A stretch of 36,427 nt of DNA from Rhizobium sp. Q54 (GTDB lineage Bacteria > Pseudomonadota > Alphaproteobacteria > SMXQ01): NCBI GenBank assembly GCA_945861615.1, contig CAMAVH010000014.1, positions 1-36,427 on the forward strand. Reading direction: 5' to 3'. Position numbers and translations under genes: made by a program. This document shows, in pieces, positions 1 to 7,304 of the stretch. The notes beneath the pieces were generated by a model. That model saw nothing but the letters and a program-made list of their open reading frames with translations, ran no database searches and was not told the origin of the DNA. Numbering within the stretch: position 1 is the first letter of the stretch; each line of letters opens with the position of its first letter.

Positions 1-2
1 AC

Positions 3-494
3 GACATCGTGCAGGACGGCCGCGTGCGCCCCTTCGAGATCTTCGTCAATTCGAAGAACATGGAGCATTTCGCCTGGACCGTCGGCCTGACGCGCATGAT
101 CTCGGCGGTGTTCCGCCGCGGCGGCGACGTCTCCTTCGTGGTCGAGGAATTGAAGGCGGTGTTCGATCCGCGCGGCGGCCAATGGATGGAAGGCCGATAC
201 GTGCCCTCGCTCCTCGCCGCCATCGGCGACGTGATCGAGCAGCATATGGTCGAGATCGGCTTCATGCCCAACTCGAAGGAAAAGCGCGAAGGCCATTTGG
301 AGCGCCAGGTGGTGAATCTCGCCGAGGCGCGCGGCCATGACGACCATGGACATGACCACAAGGGCCACGACCACGCCCCCAAAGCCGGCCCCGACTCGCG
401 CTTCCGCCAATGCCCGAAGTGCGGCCAGGCGAGCCTGATCAAACAGGAAGGCTGCGACAGCTGCCTGAGCTGCAACTATTCCAAGTGCGGGTGA
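3..494 (+). CDS. nrdJ: Class II (B12-dependent) ribonucleotide reductase, C-terminal part (partial)
   Basis: This is the 3' end of a gene that begins upstream of the window; the frame is open from the first complete codon. The product resembles the C-terminal TSCPD-type region of adenosylcobalamin-dependent ribonucleotide reductase, which reduces ribonucleotides to deoxyribonucleotides without oxygen. Visible features are the segment FEIFVNSKNMEHFAWTVGLT, a GDVSFVVEELKAVFDP stretch typical of the family, then a His/Asp-rich linker (about nt 340-380), and a Cys-rich end with CPKCG, CDSC, LSC and a terminal KCG. The last cysteines fit the redox-active tail that re-reduces the active site, together with a zinc-ribbon-like element. 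The His-rich linker is unusual and could bind metal. Family assignment is strong; completeness cannot be judged because the catalytic barrel is outside the window. Confidence 0.9.
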   Translation, partial: DIVQDGRVRPFEIFVNSKNMEHFAWTVGLTRMISAVFRRGGDVSFVVEELKAVFDPRGGQWMEGRYVPSLLAAIGDVIEQHMVEIGFMPNSKEKREGHLERQVVNLAEARGHDDHGHDHKGHDHAPKAGPDSRFRQCPKCGQASLIKQEGCDSCLSCNYSKCG

Positions 495-522
495 GAAGGC
501 TAGCAGATGAAGGAAGCTAGAT

Positions 523-735
523 ATGCCCTATTACAATCTGCGTCGATTAGCTGACCACGAAATATTATCTGCCGTTTGCTCTGACGACAAAGAAGCCCTG
601 GATGCATTCGGACAAAAACTTGGCCTTACCCTTACTCTAGATGAAGCAGCATCGGGGCCAAGCTACCTGATGGGCCGCCGAGAGGAGTCTTTGGGTTGGA
701 TCAAGACTGATATCCCAGTGTGGGCCAAGCAATAG
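523..735 (+). CDS. Small hypothetical protein, 70 aa
   Basis: I do not recognise the family. The 70-residue product is soluble-looking and mixed-charge, with no signal peptide or membrane segment. It starts MPYYNLRRLADHEILSAV and ends with a Trp-containing DIPVWAKQ. The ATG is preceded by a purine-rich AGGAAG about ten bases upstream, an acceptable ribosome-binding site. Codon use is visibly different from neighbours: many A/T third positions (TTA, ATA, GAA, CTT) against the strong G/C-ending bias elsewhere, suggesting recent acquisition or weak selection. It sits 28 bp after nrdJ and just before a palindromic repeat. Plausibly a real accessory gene, with no assignable function. Confidence 0.55.
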   Translation: MPYYNLRRLADHEILSAVCSDDKEALDAFGQKLGLTLTLDEAASGPSYLMGRREESLGWIKTDIPVWAKQ

Positions 736-759
736 TAGTGCTTCAAAGTATATTCATAC

Positions 760-845
760 GTCATGCTCGGGCTTGACCCGAGCATCCATGCTTCAAGCGC
801 TTGAGCACCGGATGAATGGACCCTCGGGTCAAGCCCGAGGGTGAC
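760..845. repeat. Intergenic palindromic repeat, intact copy
   Basis: Two short perfect palindromes lie head to head: ATGCTCGGG-cttga-CCCGAGCAT at 763-785 and CCCTCGGG-tcaag-CCCGAGGG at 821-841. The complete 86-bp unit is itself an imperfect inverted repeat, beginning GTCATGCTCGGG and ending CCCGAGGGTGAC. This pattern matches the short dispersed palindromic elements common between genes in alphaproteobacteria. It lies between the 70-aa gene and the 3' end of the cytochrome b561 gene, so its hairpins might also end transcription from both sides. A related, altered copy is at 4065-4173. Confidence 0.8.
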
Positions 846-864
846 GGTCTAAAAACCGCGAAAC

Positions 865-1443
865 CTATCCCTTGAGCGTCCACATCTTGCGCAGCAGGCC
901 CTCGCCGAGGAGCTGGTGCAGCAGCGCCATGGCGGCATGGCCGATCAGATAGGCCCACATCACGTTGGCGAGCGCGCCGTGCATCTCGGCCGCCAGATGG
1001 CCGAGGTCGGTCATGCGGCCCGCCGCGTCGATCTGCAGGAAGACGACGAAGCCGGTCGCCGCGAGATAGGTGGCGAGCAGCAGGCCAAGGCCATGCACCG
1101 CATTGGCGAAGGCGCTGTGGACTGCGCCGTCGGGCAGTTCGAGCCGGCGCAGAGATTCGCCGTAGGCGCGCAGGTCGACGACGATGGCGCGGCGGCGCGC
1201 GGCGGAAAACCACGGGAAAAACGCGCCGAAGCCGGCTTCGCCGCGACGCAGTAGCGTCCACAGCCAGAAGGCGACGACGATGCCGAGGCTGACGACCCCG
1301 ATCCATTCATGCAGCAGGAAGGGCGTTTCGATGCCGCGGCGCGGCGGATGCGGCTCCTCCATCACCAGGCTGCCGAGCAATTGCAGGACGATGGCGAGAG
1401 CAAGCAGCGCATGCAGCGCTTTGGTCAGCAGACTGTGACGCAA
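865..1443 (-). CDS. Cytochrome b561-family membrane protein
   Basis: The 192-residue product fits the prokaryotic cytochrome b561 family: a four-helix inner-membrane dihaem b protein that moves electrons between quinol and a partner. Hydrophobic helices are seen at about residues 8-28, 44-64, 118-140 and 160-180. Conserved-looking histidines for haem ligation occur in helix 1 (KALHALLAL), near helix 2 (LLHEWIG), in helix 3 (NAVHGLGLL) and in helix 4 (GHAAMALLHQLLG). Length is typical. It is a single gene transcribed toward the palindromic repeat, with no clear operon partner, so the electron donor and acceptor are unknown. Confidence 0.82.
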   Translation of the reverse strand: MRHSLLTKALHALLALAIVLQLLGSLVMEEPHPPRRGIETPFLLHEWIGVVSLGIVVAFWLWTLLRRGEAGFGAFFPWFSAARRRAIVVDLRAYGESLRRLELPDGAVHSAFANAVHGLGLLLATYLAATGFVVFLQIDAAGRMTDLGHLAAEMHGALANVMWAYLIGHAAMALLHQLLGEGLLRKMWTLKG

Positions 1444-1580
1444 GACGGCCTCCGAAATGACGCGATGGTCCCACCCGCCGGGATGTTAGTCCCGCAGCTG
1501 CAGGCGAAACAGCGCGATGCGCGCCTTTGCGAAGCAGTCGCTCATTATTCCACGAGATCGCGAAACGCGAATGCGGCGCG

Positions 1581-2126
1581 CTAGCCGCGCGGGCAGGCCG
1601 CGTCGATCTCGGCCTTGAGCTTCTGTAAGTACGGATCGCGGATGCCGAGCTCGGTGAGATGGCACAGCGTGTTTTCGAGATAATCGCGGTTGGTCCCGCT
1701 GTTGCCGCAAGCGGCCTCGATCATGCGCGCCTTGTCGGCCAGCTCCAGCTGGCCGACATATTGCGCGTGGCTGCGGTCGGTGATGTAGGCCCAGGCGGTC
1801 GCCATGCGGCCATGGGTCGGCTCGCCGATCTGGATGGTGACTTGCCGGCGCTGATAGACGCCGGTGATCAATTCGCGCGCATCGACCGTTTCCAGCACCG
1901 CCGCCATGTCGTCATGGGCGACATGGAAGGCGACGCCGTGGCAGGAGCCGCCGCGATCGAGGCCGAGAACCAGGCCGGGCTTGTCCGGCGTGCCGCGATA
2001 GCGCACCGACTGCACGCAGAAGGCGCGGTGCCAGCCGCGCAAATAGGCCGGCTCCGATTCGATGTGGGGAAAGCCGGGGTTCCACATCAGGGAGCCGTAA
2101 GCGAAAATCCACATATCCGACGACAT
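1581..2126 (-). CDS. ChaC-like gamma-glutamylcyclotransferase
   Basis: The 181-residue protein carries the family signature YGSLMWNPGF near its N terminus (residues about 10-19) followed by LRGWHRAFC and an SVRYRGTPDKPGLVLGLDRGG stretch, as in ChaC/GGCT proteins that release 5-oxoproline from glutathione or gamma-glutamyl peptides. The catalytic acidic residue is probably the Glu in LETVDARELI..GVY. The length equals that of bacterial ChaC-type proteins. It is divergent from the DUF2125 gene across a 150-bp intergenic region. Between its 3' end and the cytochrome b561 start lies a 137-bp stretch in which I see no gene. A role in glutathione turnover is inferred from family. Confidence 0.85.
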   Translation of the reverse strand: MSSDMWIFAYGSLMWNPGFPHIESEPAYLRGWHRAFCVQSVRYRGTPDKPGLVLGLDRGGSCHGVAFHVAHDDMAAVLETVDARELITGVYQRRQVTIQIGEPTHGRMATAWAYITDRSHAQYVGQLELADKARMIEAACGNSGTNRDYLENTLCHLTELGIRDPYLQKLKAEIDAACPRG

Positions 2127-2197
2127 GACGCGGGGCGCACCAGATGCAGTGGTGAAATTCGGAAAGCCGCCGCAGCGCCGGCCTCGGCCGCGATGCC

Positions 2198-2226
2198 TTC
2201 GACTCTTCCGGTCTTTCGGCTAGTAT
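2198..2226 (+). promoter_or_regulatory. Candidate promoter upstream of the DUF2125 gene
   Basis: TTCGAC at 2198-2203 is separated by 17 bp from TAGTAT at 2221-2226, a plausible weak sigma70-like pair, with the DUF2125 start codon about 50 bp downstream. Found by eye only. Confidence 0.3.
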
Positions 2227-2276
2227 AAGCGCCGAGAGGCCGCCCCGCACCCGTCGCAAATATTGTCTTCGCGTTT

Positions 2277-3326
2277 ATGACCGACATCACCCGCCGCCTG
2301 ATGATTGTGACGCTGCTGGTCTTCCTGCTGGCGGGTCTCGGGCTGTCCGGCTTTTGGGTGTTCGGCGCCGACCGGCTGCGCGCCAATCTCAATCAATGGG
2401 CCGAGGTCTGGCGCGCCGAGGGCAATCACGTCGCCTACAAGCCCTTCGCCGTCACCGGCTTTCCGCTCTATTTCCGCGCCCGGCTCGAAGATTTCGCCAT
2501 CGCCGGCGGCGGCGCCTCCGCGCCCTGGCGCTGGCAGACACCGGCGCTGCGCCTGCGCGCCTCGCCCTTCGCGCCGACCCGCGCGCGCGCCGACTTCACC
2601 GGCGAGCATAAGGTCGTCGCCGAATTGTTCGGCGTGCCCGTCGCCTTCACCGCCGCCACCAAGAACGGCGTCGCCCGCGTGCAGCGCCGCGGCAACAGCC
2701 AGATGGGCGGCGTCGAACTGCACGATTCCTCGCTCGTCATCGACGGGGTGAGCGGCGGCTTCACCCTCAAGGAAGCGCTGATCGACGCCTTTTACAACCG
2801 CGCCGTCAGCGGCCCGACCACGCCGAGCGCCGGCCTCGCCGTCGCGCTCGACGATCTGATCCTGCCCGCCGGATTGCTGCCCGGCCAGCTCGGCACCCGC
2901 ATCGATTCGCTCAATCTCGATGCCGAGGTGATGGGCGCCATCGGCCCCGAAGTGAATACGGCCACCGTCGCCGCCTGGCGCGATGGCGGCGGCACCGTCG
3001 AGATTACCGATTTCGCCCTGCGCTGGGGCCCGCTGCGCATCAAGGCCGAAGGCACCATGGCGCTCGACGCCAGCCTGCAGCCGCTCGCCGCCTTCACCGC
3101 GACGATGACGGGCTTCAATGAAACCATCGATCTGCTGGTCGCCGAGGGCGCGCTCGATCCGCGCGACGCCAGCGCCGCCAAAACGCTACTGTCCTTGCTG
3201 GCGAAAACGCCGCTCACCGGCGGCGCGCCGGAAATCGCCGCGCCCCTGACGATTCAGAACCAGCGCCTGTCGGTCGGACCGGTGCCGCTGTTCACGCTGC
3301 GACCCATCGTCTGGCCGGCGACATGA
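2277..3326 (+). CDS. DUF2125 domain protein, membrane-anchored
   Basis: The 349-residue protein has one N-terminal hydrophobic segment (about residues 8-30, LMIVTLLVFLLAGLGLSGFW) that acts as a signal anchor, followed by a long beta-rich periplasmic portion typical of the alphaproteobacterial DUF2125 family. The early motif WAEVWRAEGNHVAYKPFAVT and the following GFPLYFRARL are characteristic. The repetitive strand pattern recalls AsmA/TamB-like lipid-transfer or envelope proteins, but this is only a structural impression. Its stop codon overlaps the start of the next gene by four bases, suggesting translational coupling with the ExoD-like protein. Biochemical function is unknown. Confidence 0.8.
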   Translation: MTDITRRLMIVTLLVFLLAGLGLSGFWVFGADRLRANLNQWAEVWRAEGNHVAYKPFAVTGFPLYFRARLEDFAIAGGGASAPWRWQTPALRLRASPFAPTRARADFTGEHKVVAELFGVPVAFTAATKNGVARVQRRGNSQMGGVELHDSSLVIDGVSGGFTLKEALIDAFYNRAVSGPTTPSAGLAVALDDLILPAGLLPGQLGTRIDSLNLDAEVMGAIGPEVNTATVAAWRDGGGTVEITDFALRWGPLRIKAEGTMALDASLQPLAAFTATMTGFNETIDLLVAEGALDPRDASAAKTLLSLLAKTPLTGGAPEIAAPLTIQNQRLSVGPVPLFTLRPIVWPAT

Positions 3327-4051
3327 CTGCGTTGGACCGACCGGGGATCGCCATGACCACGCCGAGCGACGAGCTGCCGCCCGACCAAACGCCGCATGAG
3401 GCGGTGAGCGAGCATCCCAAGCGGGCGTCGCACATCAAGACCTCGGAGGTTTTGCGCCTGTTGCGCGAAGACTCCAAGGATCAGGAAAGCATCACCATCG
3501 GCTGGCTCGTCGGCCGGCTCGGCACGCGCGCCTTCGGCGCCATCATCCTGCTGATGGCCCTGCCCAACATCACGCCGCAGATTCCCGGCATGTCGACCAT
3601 CTTCGGCCTGCTGATCATGCTGCCGGCGGTGCAGATCATGATCGGCCTGAGCCAAATGTGGCTGCCCGACTTCCTGGCGCGTCAGACCATGTCGGGCGTC
3701 ACCGTCGGCAAGATTCTCGCCTTCGCCATTCCCTGGGTCGAGCGCATGGAACGGCTGATCAAGCCGCGCTTCGAATTCCTCATGAGCCCGCCGTCCGAGA
3801 ACCTCGTCGGCGCCGCCGTGCTGTTCCTCGGCTTCATCCTGTTCCTGCCGATTCCGGGCGCCAACTTCCTGCCGGCGCTTGCCTGCGCCTTCATGGCGCT
3901 CGGCATGCTCGAACGCGACGGTCTGTTCATCATGGCCGGGCTCGGCATCGCCGCCAGCGCGATGGTCGTGCTGGTGCTGATCGTTGGTGGCCTGTGGCAC
4001 GTCATCGATCAGCACTGGCACACGGTGATCGACTTCTTCGCGCGCTGGTAG
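3323..4051 (+). CDS. ExoD-like exopolysaccharide synthesis membrane protein
   Basis: The 242-residue product matches the ExoD family, named for a rhizobial gene affecting exopolysaccharide and alkali tolerance. A hydrophilic N-terminal part (TSEVLRLLREDSKDQESITIGWLVGRLGTRAFG) precedes four hydrophobic segments, with the typical LLMALPNITPQIPGMSTIFG and LPIPGANFLPALACAFMALG. The first ATG overlaps the previous stop (ATGA); an in-frame ATG at 3353 is an alternative start. It forms a two-gene unit with the DUF2125 protein. The molecular activity of ExoD proteins is not established. Confidence 0.85.
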   Translation: MTALDRPGIAMTTPSDELPPDQTPHEAVSEHPKRASHIKTSEVLRLLREDSKDQESITIGWLVGRLGTRAFGAIILLMALPNITPQIPGMSTIFGLLIMLPAVQIMIGLSQMWLPDFLARQTMSGVTVGKILAFAIPWVERMERLIKPRFEFLMSPPSENLVGAAVLFLGFILFLPIPGANFLPALACAFMALGMLERDGLFIMAGLGIAASAMVVLVLIVGGLWHVIDQHWHTVIDFFARW

Positions 4052-4064
4052 GCCACAACGGACC

Positions 4065-4173
4065 GTCACCCTCGGACTTGATTCGAGGGTCCATTTCTCC
4101 AGCGATAGGTTGAAGCATGGACGCCGTTCGGCCGAAGGCCGACCTACGGCCGGACGATCAAGCCCGAGCATGA
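4065..4173. repeat. Intergenic palindromic repeat, altered copy
   Basis: The left end, GTCACCCTCGGACTTGATTC continuing through CGAGGGTCCAT to 4094, and the right end ATCAAGCCCGAGCATGA match the inverted form of the element at 760-845. The left arm of the second palindrome is replaced at about 4122-4156 by a different G+C-rich stretch holding its own inverted repeats (TTCGGCC-gaa-GGCCGA and GGCCG-acctac-CGGCC). It lies between two convergent genes, exoD-like and tyrC, where such hairpins could serve as a bidirectional terminator. Confidence 0.65.
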
Positions 4174-4185
4174 GATTGCAGGCGT

Positions 4186-5124
4186 TTAAGCCTGGCCGGC
4201 CTTGACGATGCTGCGGCGGATCTCGCGCGTCTTGGCGAATTTCTTCTGCAGCTTGTCGCCCTGATTCCAGCGGATCGCCCGCTGCATGGCCGACAGATCC
4301 TCGTTCAAGCGGCCGAGCATCTCGAGCACGGCCTCCTTGTTGTTGAGGAAGATGTCGCGCCACATCACCGGATCGGAAGCGGCGATGCGGGTGAAATCGC
4401 GAAAGCCACTGGCGGCGTATTTGATGACTTCGCCGCGCAGATGCTTTTCCAGCTCGGTCGCCGTGCCGACGATGGTGAAGGCGATCAGATGCGGCAGATG
4501 CGAGGTGATCGCCAGCACGCGATCGTGATGCGCCGCATCCATCACATCGACGTTGGAGCCGATGCCCTCCCAGAAGGCGCGCAACTTGGCGGTCGCCTTG
4601 GCATCGCCGCCCTTGAGCGGCGTCAGGATCGTCCAGCGGCCCTCGAACAGTTCGGCGAAGCCCGACGTCGGCCCGGAGTTCTCGGTGCCGGCGAGCGGAT
4701 GGCCCGGCACGAAATGCACGCCCTTGGGCAGGAACGGCGCCATGTCCTTGATCACCGTCTGCTTGACCGAGCCGACGTCGGTGACGATGGCGCCCGGCGC
4801 CAGATGCGGGCCGATGGCCTGCGCCACCGCCTTGCAGGCGCCGACCGGCACGCAAACGACAACGAGATCGGCGCCCTTCACGGCCTTGGCCGGATCGCCG
4901 ACCGCGCTATCGATGAAGCCGAGCTTCTTGGCGGTGGCGCGCGTCGCGGCCGTGCGCGCCGTGCCGACGATCTCGCCGACCAGACCGTTCTTCTTGGCCG
5001 CCCAGGCGATCGACGAGCCGATATGGCCGAGGCCGATCAGCGCCATCTTCTTGAACAGCGGCGCCTGCTTGGTCGCGACCTTCTTCACGGCCTTCTTGGC
5101 CGGCGCCTTTTTCTTCACGGCCAT
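4186..5124 (-). CDS. tyrC: Prephenate/arogenate dehydrogenase
   Basis: The 312-residue enzyme oxidatively decarboxylates prephenate (or arogenate) with NAD(P)+ in the tyrosine branch. After a Lys/Ala-rich leader (residues 1-25) comes the Rossmann motif GLGHIGSS (about 32-39), then VVVCVPVGAC, the DVGSVKQ element and FVPGHPLAGTENSG, whose His is the conserved catalytic residue of TyrA proteins. The C-terminal half is the helical dimerisation domain (MDAAHHDRVLAITSHLPHLI, SGFRDFTRIAASDPVMWRDI). It is the last gene of a three-gene operon, one base after hisC. The basic leader, containing KKKAPAKKAVKK, is atypical. The symbol follows usage for the monofunctional alphaproteobacterial enzyme; substrate preference between prephenate and arogenate is not decided. 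Confidence 0.93.
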   Translation of the reverse strand: MAVKKKAPAKKAVKKVATKQAPLFKKMALIGLGHIGSSIAWAAKKNGLVGEIVGTARTAATRATAKKLGFIDSAVGDPAKAVKGADLVVVCVPVGACKAVAQAIGPHLAPGAIVTDVGSVKQTVIKDMAPFLPKGVHFVPGHPLAGTENSGPTSGFAELFEGRWTILTPLKGGDAKATAKLRAFWEGIGSNVDVMDAAHHDRVLAITSHLPHLIAFTIVGTATELEKHLRGEVIKYAASGFRDFTRIAASDPVMWRDIFLNNKEAVLEMLGRLNEDLSAMQRAIRWNQGDKLQKKFAKTREIRRSIVKAGQA

Positions 5125-5125
5125 C

Positions 5126-6253
5126 TCACACGCCCTTCTTGAAGTCGGCGAGCGCCGCGACGACGGCCTTCATCTCATGCTCGAGGCCGATGGTGATGCG
5201 CAAGCTATCGGGCAGGCCGTATTTCGGCACCTGGCGAACGATGATGCCGCGCGCAGTGAGGAAGGCGTCGACGGCTTCCGCCGTCGCCGGGTCGGCGAAC
5301 CGCACCAGCAGGAAATTGGCGACGCTCGGGGCGACGCGGTAGCCGAGCTTGGTCAGCTCCTCGGTCAGCCAGATGCGCCAACGCTCGTTATGGTCGCGCG
5401 CCTGGCTGGTGAAGGCGACGTCCTCGACGGCGGCGATGCCGGCCGCCTGGGTCGCCGAGCCGACGTTGAACGGCATGCGGATGCGGTTGAGATGATCGAT
5501 CAGGCGCGCCGGGCCGTAGGCCCAGCCGAGCCGCAGTCCGCCCATGGCGTAGATCTTCGAAAAAGTGCGCGTCATGACGACATTGTCGCCCTGGCCGACC
5601 GAGGCATCGACCAATTCGACGCCGGCCGCGTAATCGTTGGCGGTGACGAACTCGGCATAGGCCGCGTCGATCACCAGCACGACATTGTCCGGCAGGCCGG
5701 CGCGCAGTCGCGCCATCTCGCCGTTCGCCAGATAGCTGCCGGTCGGGTTGTTCGGATTGGAGATATAGACCAGCTTGGTGCGCGGCGTGACCTTGGCCAG
5801 CAGCTTGTCGACATCGGCGGTCAGGTTCGTCTCGCCCGCCGTCACCGGCAGGGCGCCGACCGAATGGGCGGCGATCGGATAGATCAGGAAGCCGTGCTCG
5901 CTATAAAGCACCTCGTCGCCGGGCCCGGCATAGGCGCGGGCGAGCAGGCCGAGAATTTCGTCGGAGCCGGCGCCGCAGATGATGCGCTCGGGATCGAGGC
6001 TGTAGCGCGCGCCGATCGCCTCGCGCAGCGCGACCGCGCCGCCGTCCGGATAGCGATGCATGCTGGCGGCGGCCTTGTTGTAGGCCTCGACGGCGCGCGG
6101 GCTCGGGCCCAGCGCGCTTTCGTTCGACGACAACTTGATCGGATTGGCGTTGCCGGCGATCTTCGACTTGCCGCCGACATAGGCCTCGATGGCGTCGATG
6201 CCCGGCCGCAGCACGGGACCGCGCGCGACAAGATCGGTCTTGTCGCCGCTCAT
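5126..6253 (-). CDS. hisC: HisC-family aminotransferase (histidinol-phosphate/aromatic)
   Basis: A 375-residue fold-type I PLP aminotransferase. Visible signatures are IKLSSNESALGPSP at the N terminus, GAGSDEIL, ISNPNNPTGS, DAAYAEF and the PLP-lysine motif FSKIYAMGGLRLGW with Lys233. These are HisC hallmarks. HisC converts imidazole-acetol phosphate to histidinol phosphate, but the gene sits between chorismate mutase and prephenate dehydrogenase, so this copy may mainly transaminate 4-hydroxyphenylpyruvate or prephenate for tyrosine. That dual or aromatic role is inferred from context and is known for HisC-like paralogues. It starts 10 bp after the chorismate mutase stop and ends 1 bp before tyrC. 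Confidence 0.92.
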   Translation of the reverse strand: MSGDKTDLVARGPVLRPGIDAIEAYVGGKSKIAGNANPIKLSSNESALGPSPRAVEAYNKAAASMHRYPDGGAVALREAIGARYSLDPERIICGAGSDEILGLLARAYAGPGDEVLYSEHGFLIYPIAAHSVGALPVTAGETNLTADVDKLLAKVTPRTKLVYISNPNNPTGSYLANGEMARLRAGLPDNVVLVIDAAYAEFVTANDYAAGVELVDASVGQGDNVVMTRTFSKIYAMGGLRLGWAYGPARLIDHLNRIRMPFNVGSATQAAGIAAVEDVAFTSQARDHNERWRIWLTEELTKLGYRVAPSVANFLLVRFADPATAEAVDAFLTARGIIVRQVPKYGLPDSLRITIGLEHEMKAVVAALADFKKGV

Positions 6254-6263
6254 GGCCGGACGC

Positions 6264-7202
6264 TCATTGACGCTGCCCGACGCTCAGGCGCGGCGCGCTC
6301 TCGTCGTCCGACAGGGTTGCGGCATAGGCGCCGAGCGTCACCACATGCATCAAGGCGGGGCCGACGGCGGCGGAGAACTGCGCCAGGCGGCCGTCGTCGC
6401 CAGCGATAAAGCCGTCGATCTCGGCGAGATAGCGGGCGGCGCCGCTGCGCGGCGCATCGACGATGTAAACCGGCGGCAGGCCGGCGGCCGACAGGGCCGA
6501 GGTCAGGCGGGCGCGGCTCAATTCCTCGGAGGTCTCGATGACCAGCAGCGAGCGGTCCTCGCCGGTCGCTTCCGGCGCGACGCGGGCGATGGCCACCGCC
6601 GACAGGGTGGCGCCGCGATCTGAGGCGGCCTCGTAGAACGGCAGGCGGGCGAAGACGCGCGGCTCGTCCGGGCCGGCGCCGAGCAGCATCGGCCACCAGG
6701 GGGCCGCCTCGCCCTGTTCGGGGAAGGGCAGCACGCCGACGGTGGCGCGGCCTTCGGAGACTTCGCGCATGACCTGGGAGACGCTCTGGCAGGCGATCAT
6801 CGGCGTCGCCGCGCCGTAATGGTCGCGCGCCAAATCCCACAGGCCCGGCGGGGTGTCCGGGCCGCCCGACAGCACGGCGACCGAGAACGGCCCCTGCAGG
6901 CGCAGCAGCGACGACATGATCTCGCGCCACAGGCGCACCAGGGAGGAGACCGGGAAGGGCCCGCTGTGGCGGCGCACGAGGCGGCGCAGCACCGAGGCTT
7001 CGCGGCCCGGGCGCAGATAGACAGCCGGAGCCTTGCCGGGGGCCGGCGCGGGCGCCCCCTGAGGCGCCAGAGGGCCGGCGAGCTTGGCTTGGCCGATCTG
7101 CTCGGCGAGGGCGGCACGACGCATCAGCAAATCGTGGAGCGCCGTGTCGATCTGGTCGATCTCCCCGCGCAGATCGTCGAGGGTCGTTTTGCCGTCGCTC
7201 AT
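6264..7202 (-). CDS. Chorismate mutase with a degenerate prephenate-dehydratase-like region
   Basis: The 312-residue protein opens with an AroQ-type chorismate mutase helix (LDDLRGEIDQIDTALHDLLM, then RRAALAEQIGQAK) and continues, after a Pro/Ala-rich insert, with the REASVLRRLV and VRLWREIMSSLL helices that complete the domain. From about residue 103 the pattern (FSVAVLSGGPDTPPGLWDLA, VGVLPFPEQGEAAP) recalls the prephenate dehydratase fold, but the catalytic Thr-Arg-Phe motif is not present. The end (LLVIETSEELSRARLTSALS, AEIDGFIAGDD) resembles an ACT regulatory domain. It probably turns chorismate into prephenate and may sense an aromatic amino acid. It is first in the operon with hisC and tyrC. 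Confidence 0.85.
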   Translation of the reverse strand: MSDGKTTLDDLRGEIDQIDTALHDLLMRRAALAEQIGQAKLAGPLAPQGAPAPAPGKAPAVYLRPGREASVLRRLVRRHSGPFPVSSLVRLWREIMSSLLRLQGPFSVAVLSGGPDTPPGLWDLARDHYGAATPMIACQSVSQVMREVSEGRATVGVLPFPEQGEAAPWWPMLLGAGPDEPRVFARLPFYEAASDRGATLSAVAIARVAPEATGEDRSLLVIETSEELSRARLTSALSAAGLPPVYIVDAPRSGAARYLAEIDGFIAGDDGRLAQFSAAVGPALMHVVTLGAYAATLSDDESAPRLSVGQRQ

Positions 7203-7232
7203 GGGGTTAAAACCGCCGAAAAAGGGGGATAA

Positions 7233-7261
7233 GTCATAGTCCTAGCGGGTTGCAAAATCAA
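7233..7261 (-). promoter_or_regulatory. Candidate promoter of the chorismate mutase–hisC–tyrC operon
   Basis: Read on the minus strand, TTGATT (7261-7256) is followed after exactly 17 bp by TATGAC (7238-7233), about 30 bp upstream of the chorismate mutase start. The pair lies in an A+T-richer patch within a G+C-rich region and is back to back with the metX promoter candidate, the two -35 boxes being only 8 bp apart. Confidence 0.45.
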
Positions 7262-7269
7262 AGAAAACA

Positions 7270-7298
7270 TTGACAGTGCAGGCCCCGGACCCTAGCTA
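7270..7298 (+). promoter_or_regulatory. Candidate promoter of metX–metW
   Basis: A consensus TTGACA (7270-7275) is separated by 17 bp from TAGCTA (7293-7298). Transcription would start near 7305, leaving a leader of about 120 nt before the metX ATG. The 220-bp divergent intergenic region 7203-7423 contains no gene. Confidence 0.5.
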
Positions 7299-7304
7299 TC
7301 ACAG

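Noticed and set aside
1444..1580. RNA gene in the gap between cytochrome b561 and chaC
   Set aside because: No tRNA-like cloverleaf or other recognised RNA pattern could be drawn.
3254..4855. Long minus-strand open frame opposite exoD and running into tyrC
   Set aside because: It is low-complexity, Arg/Gln/Asp-rich and lies antisense to, or out of frame with, well-supported genes; it is a by-product of high G+C.
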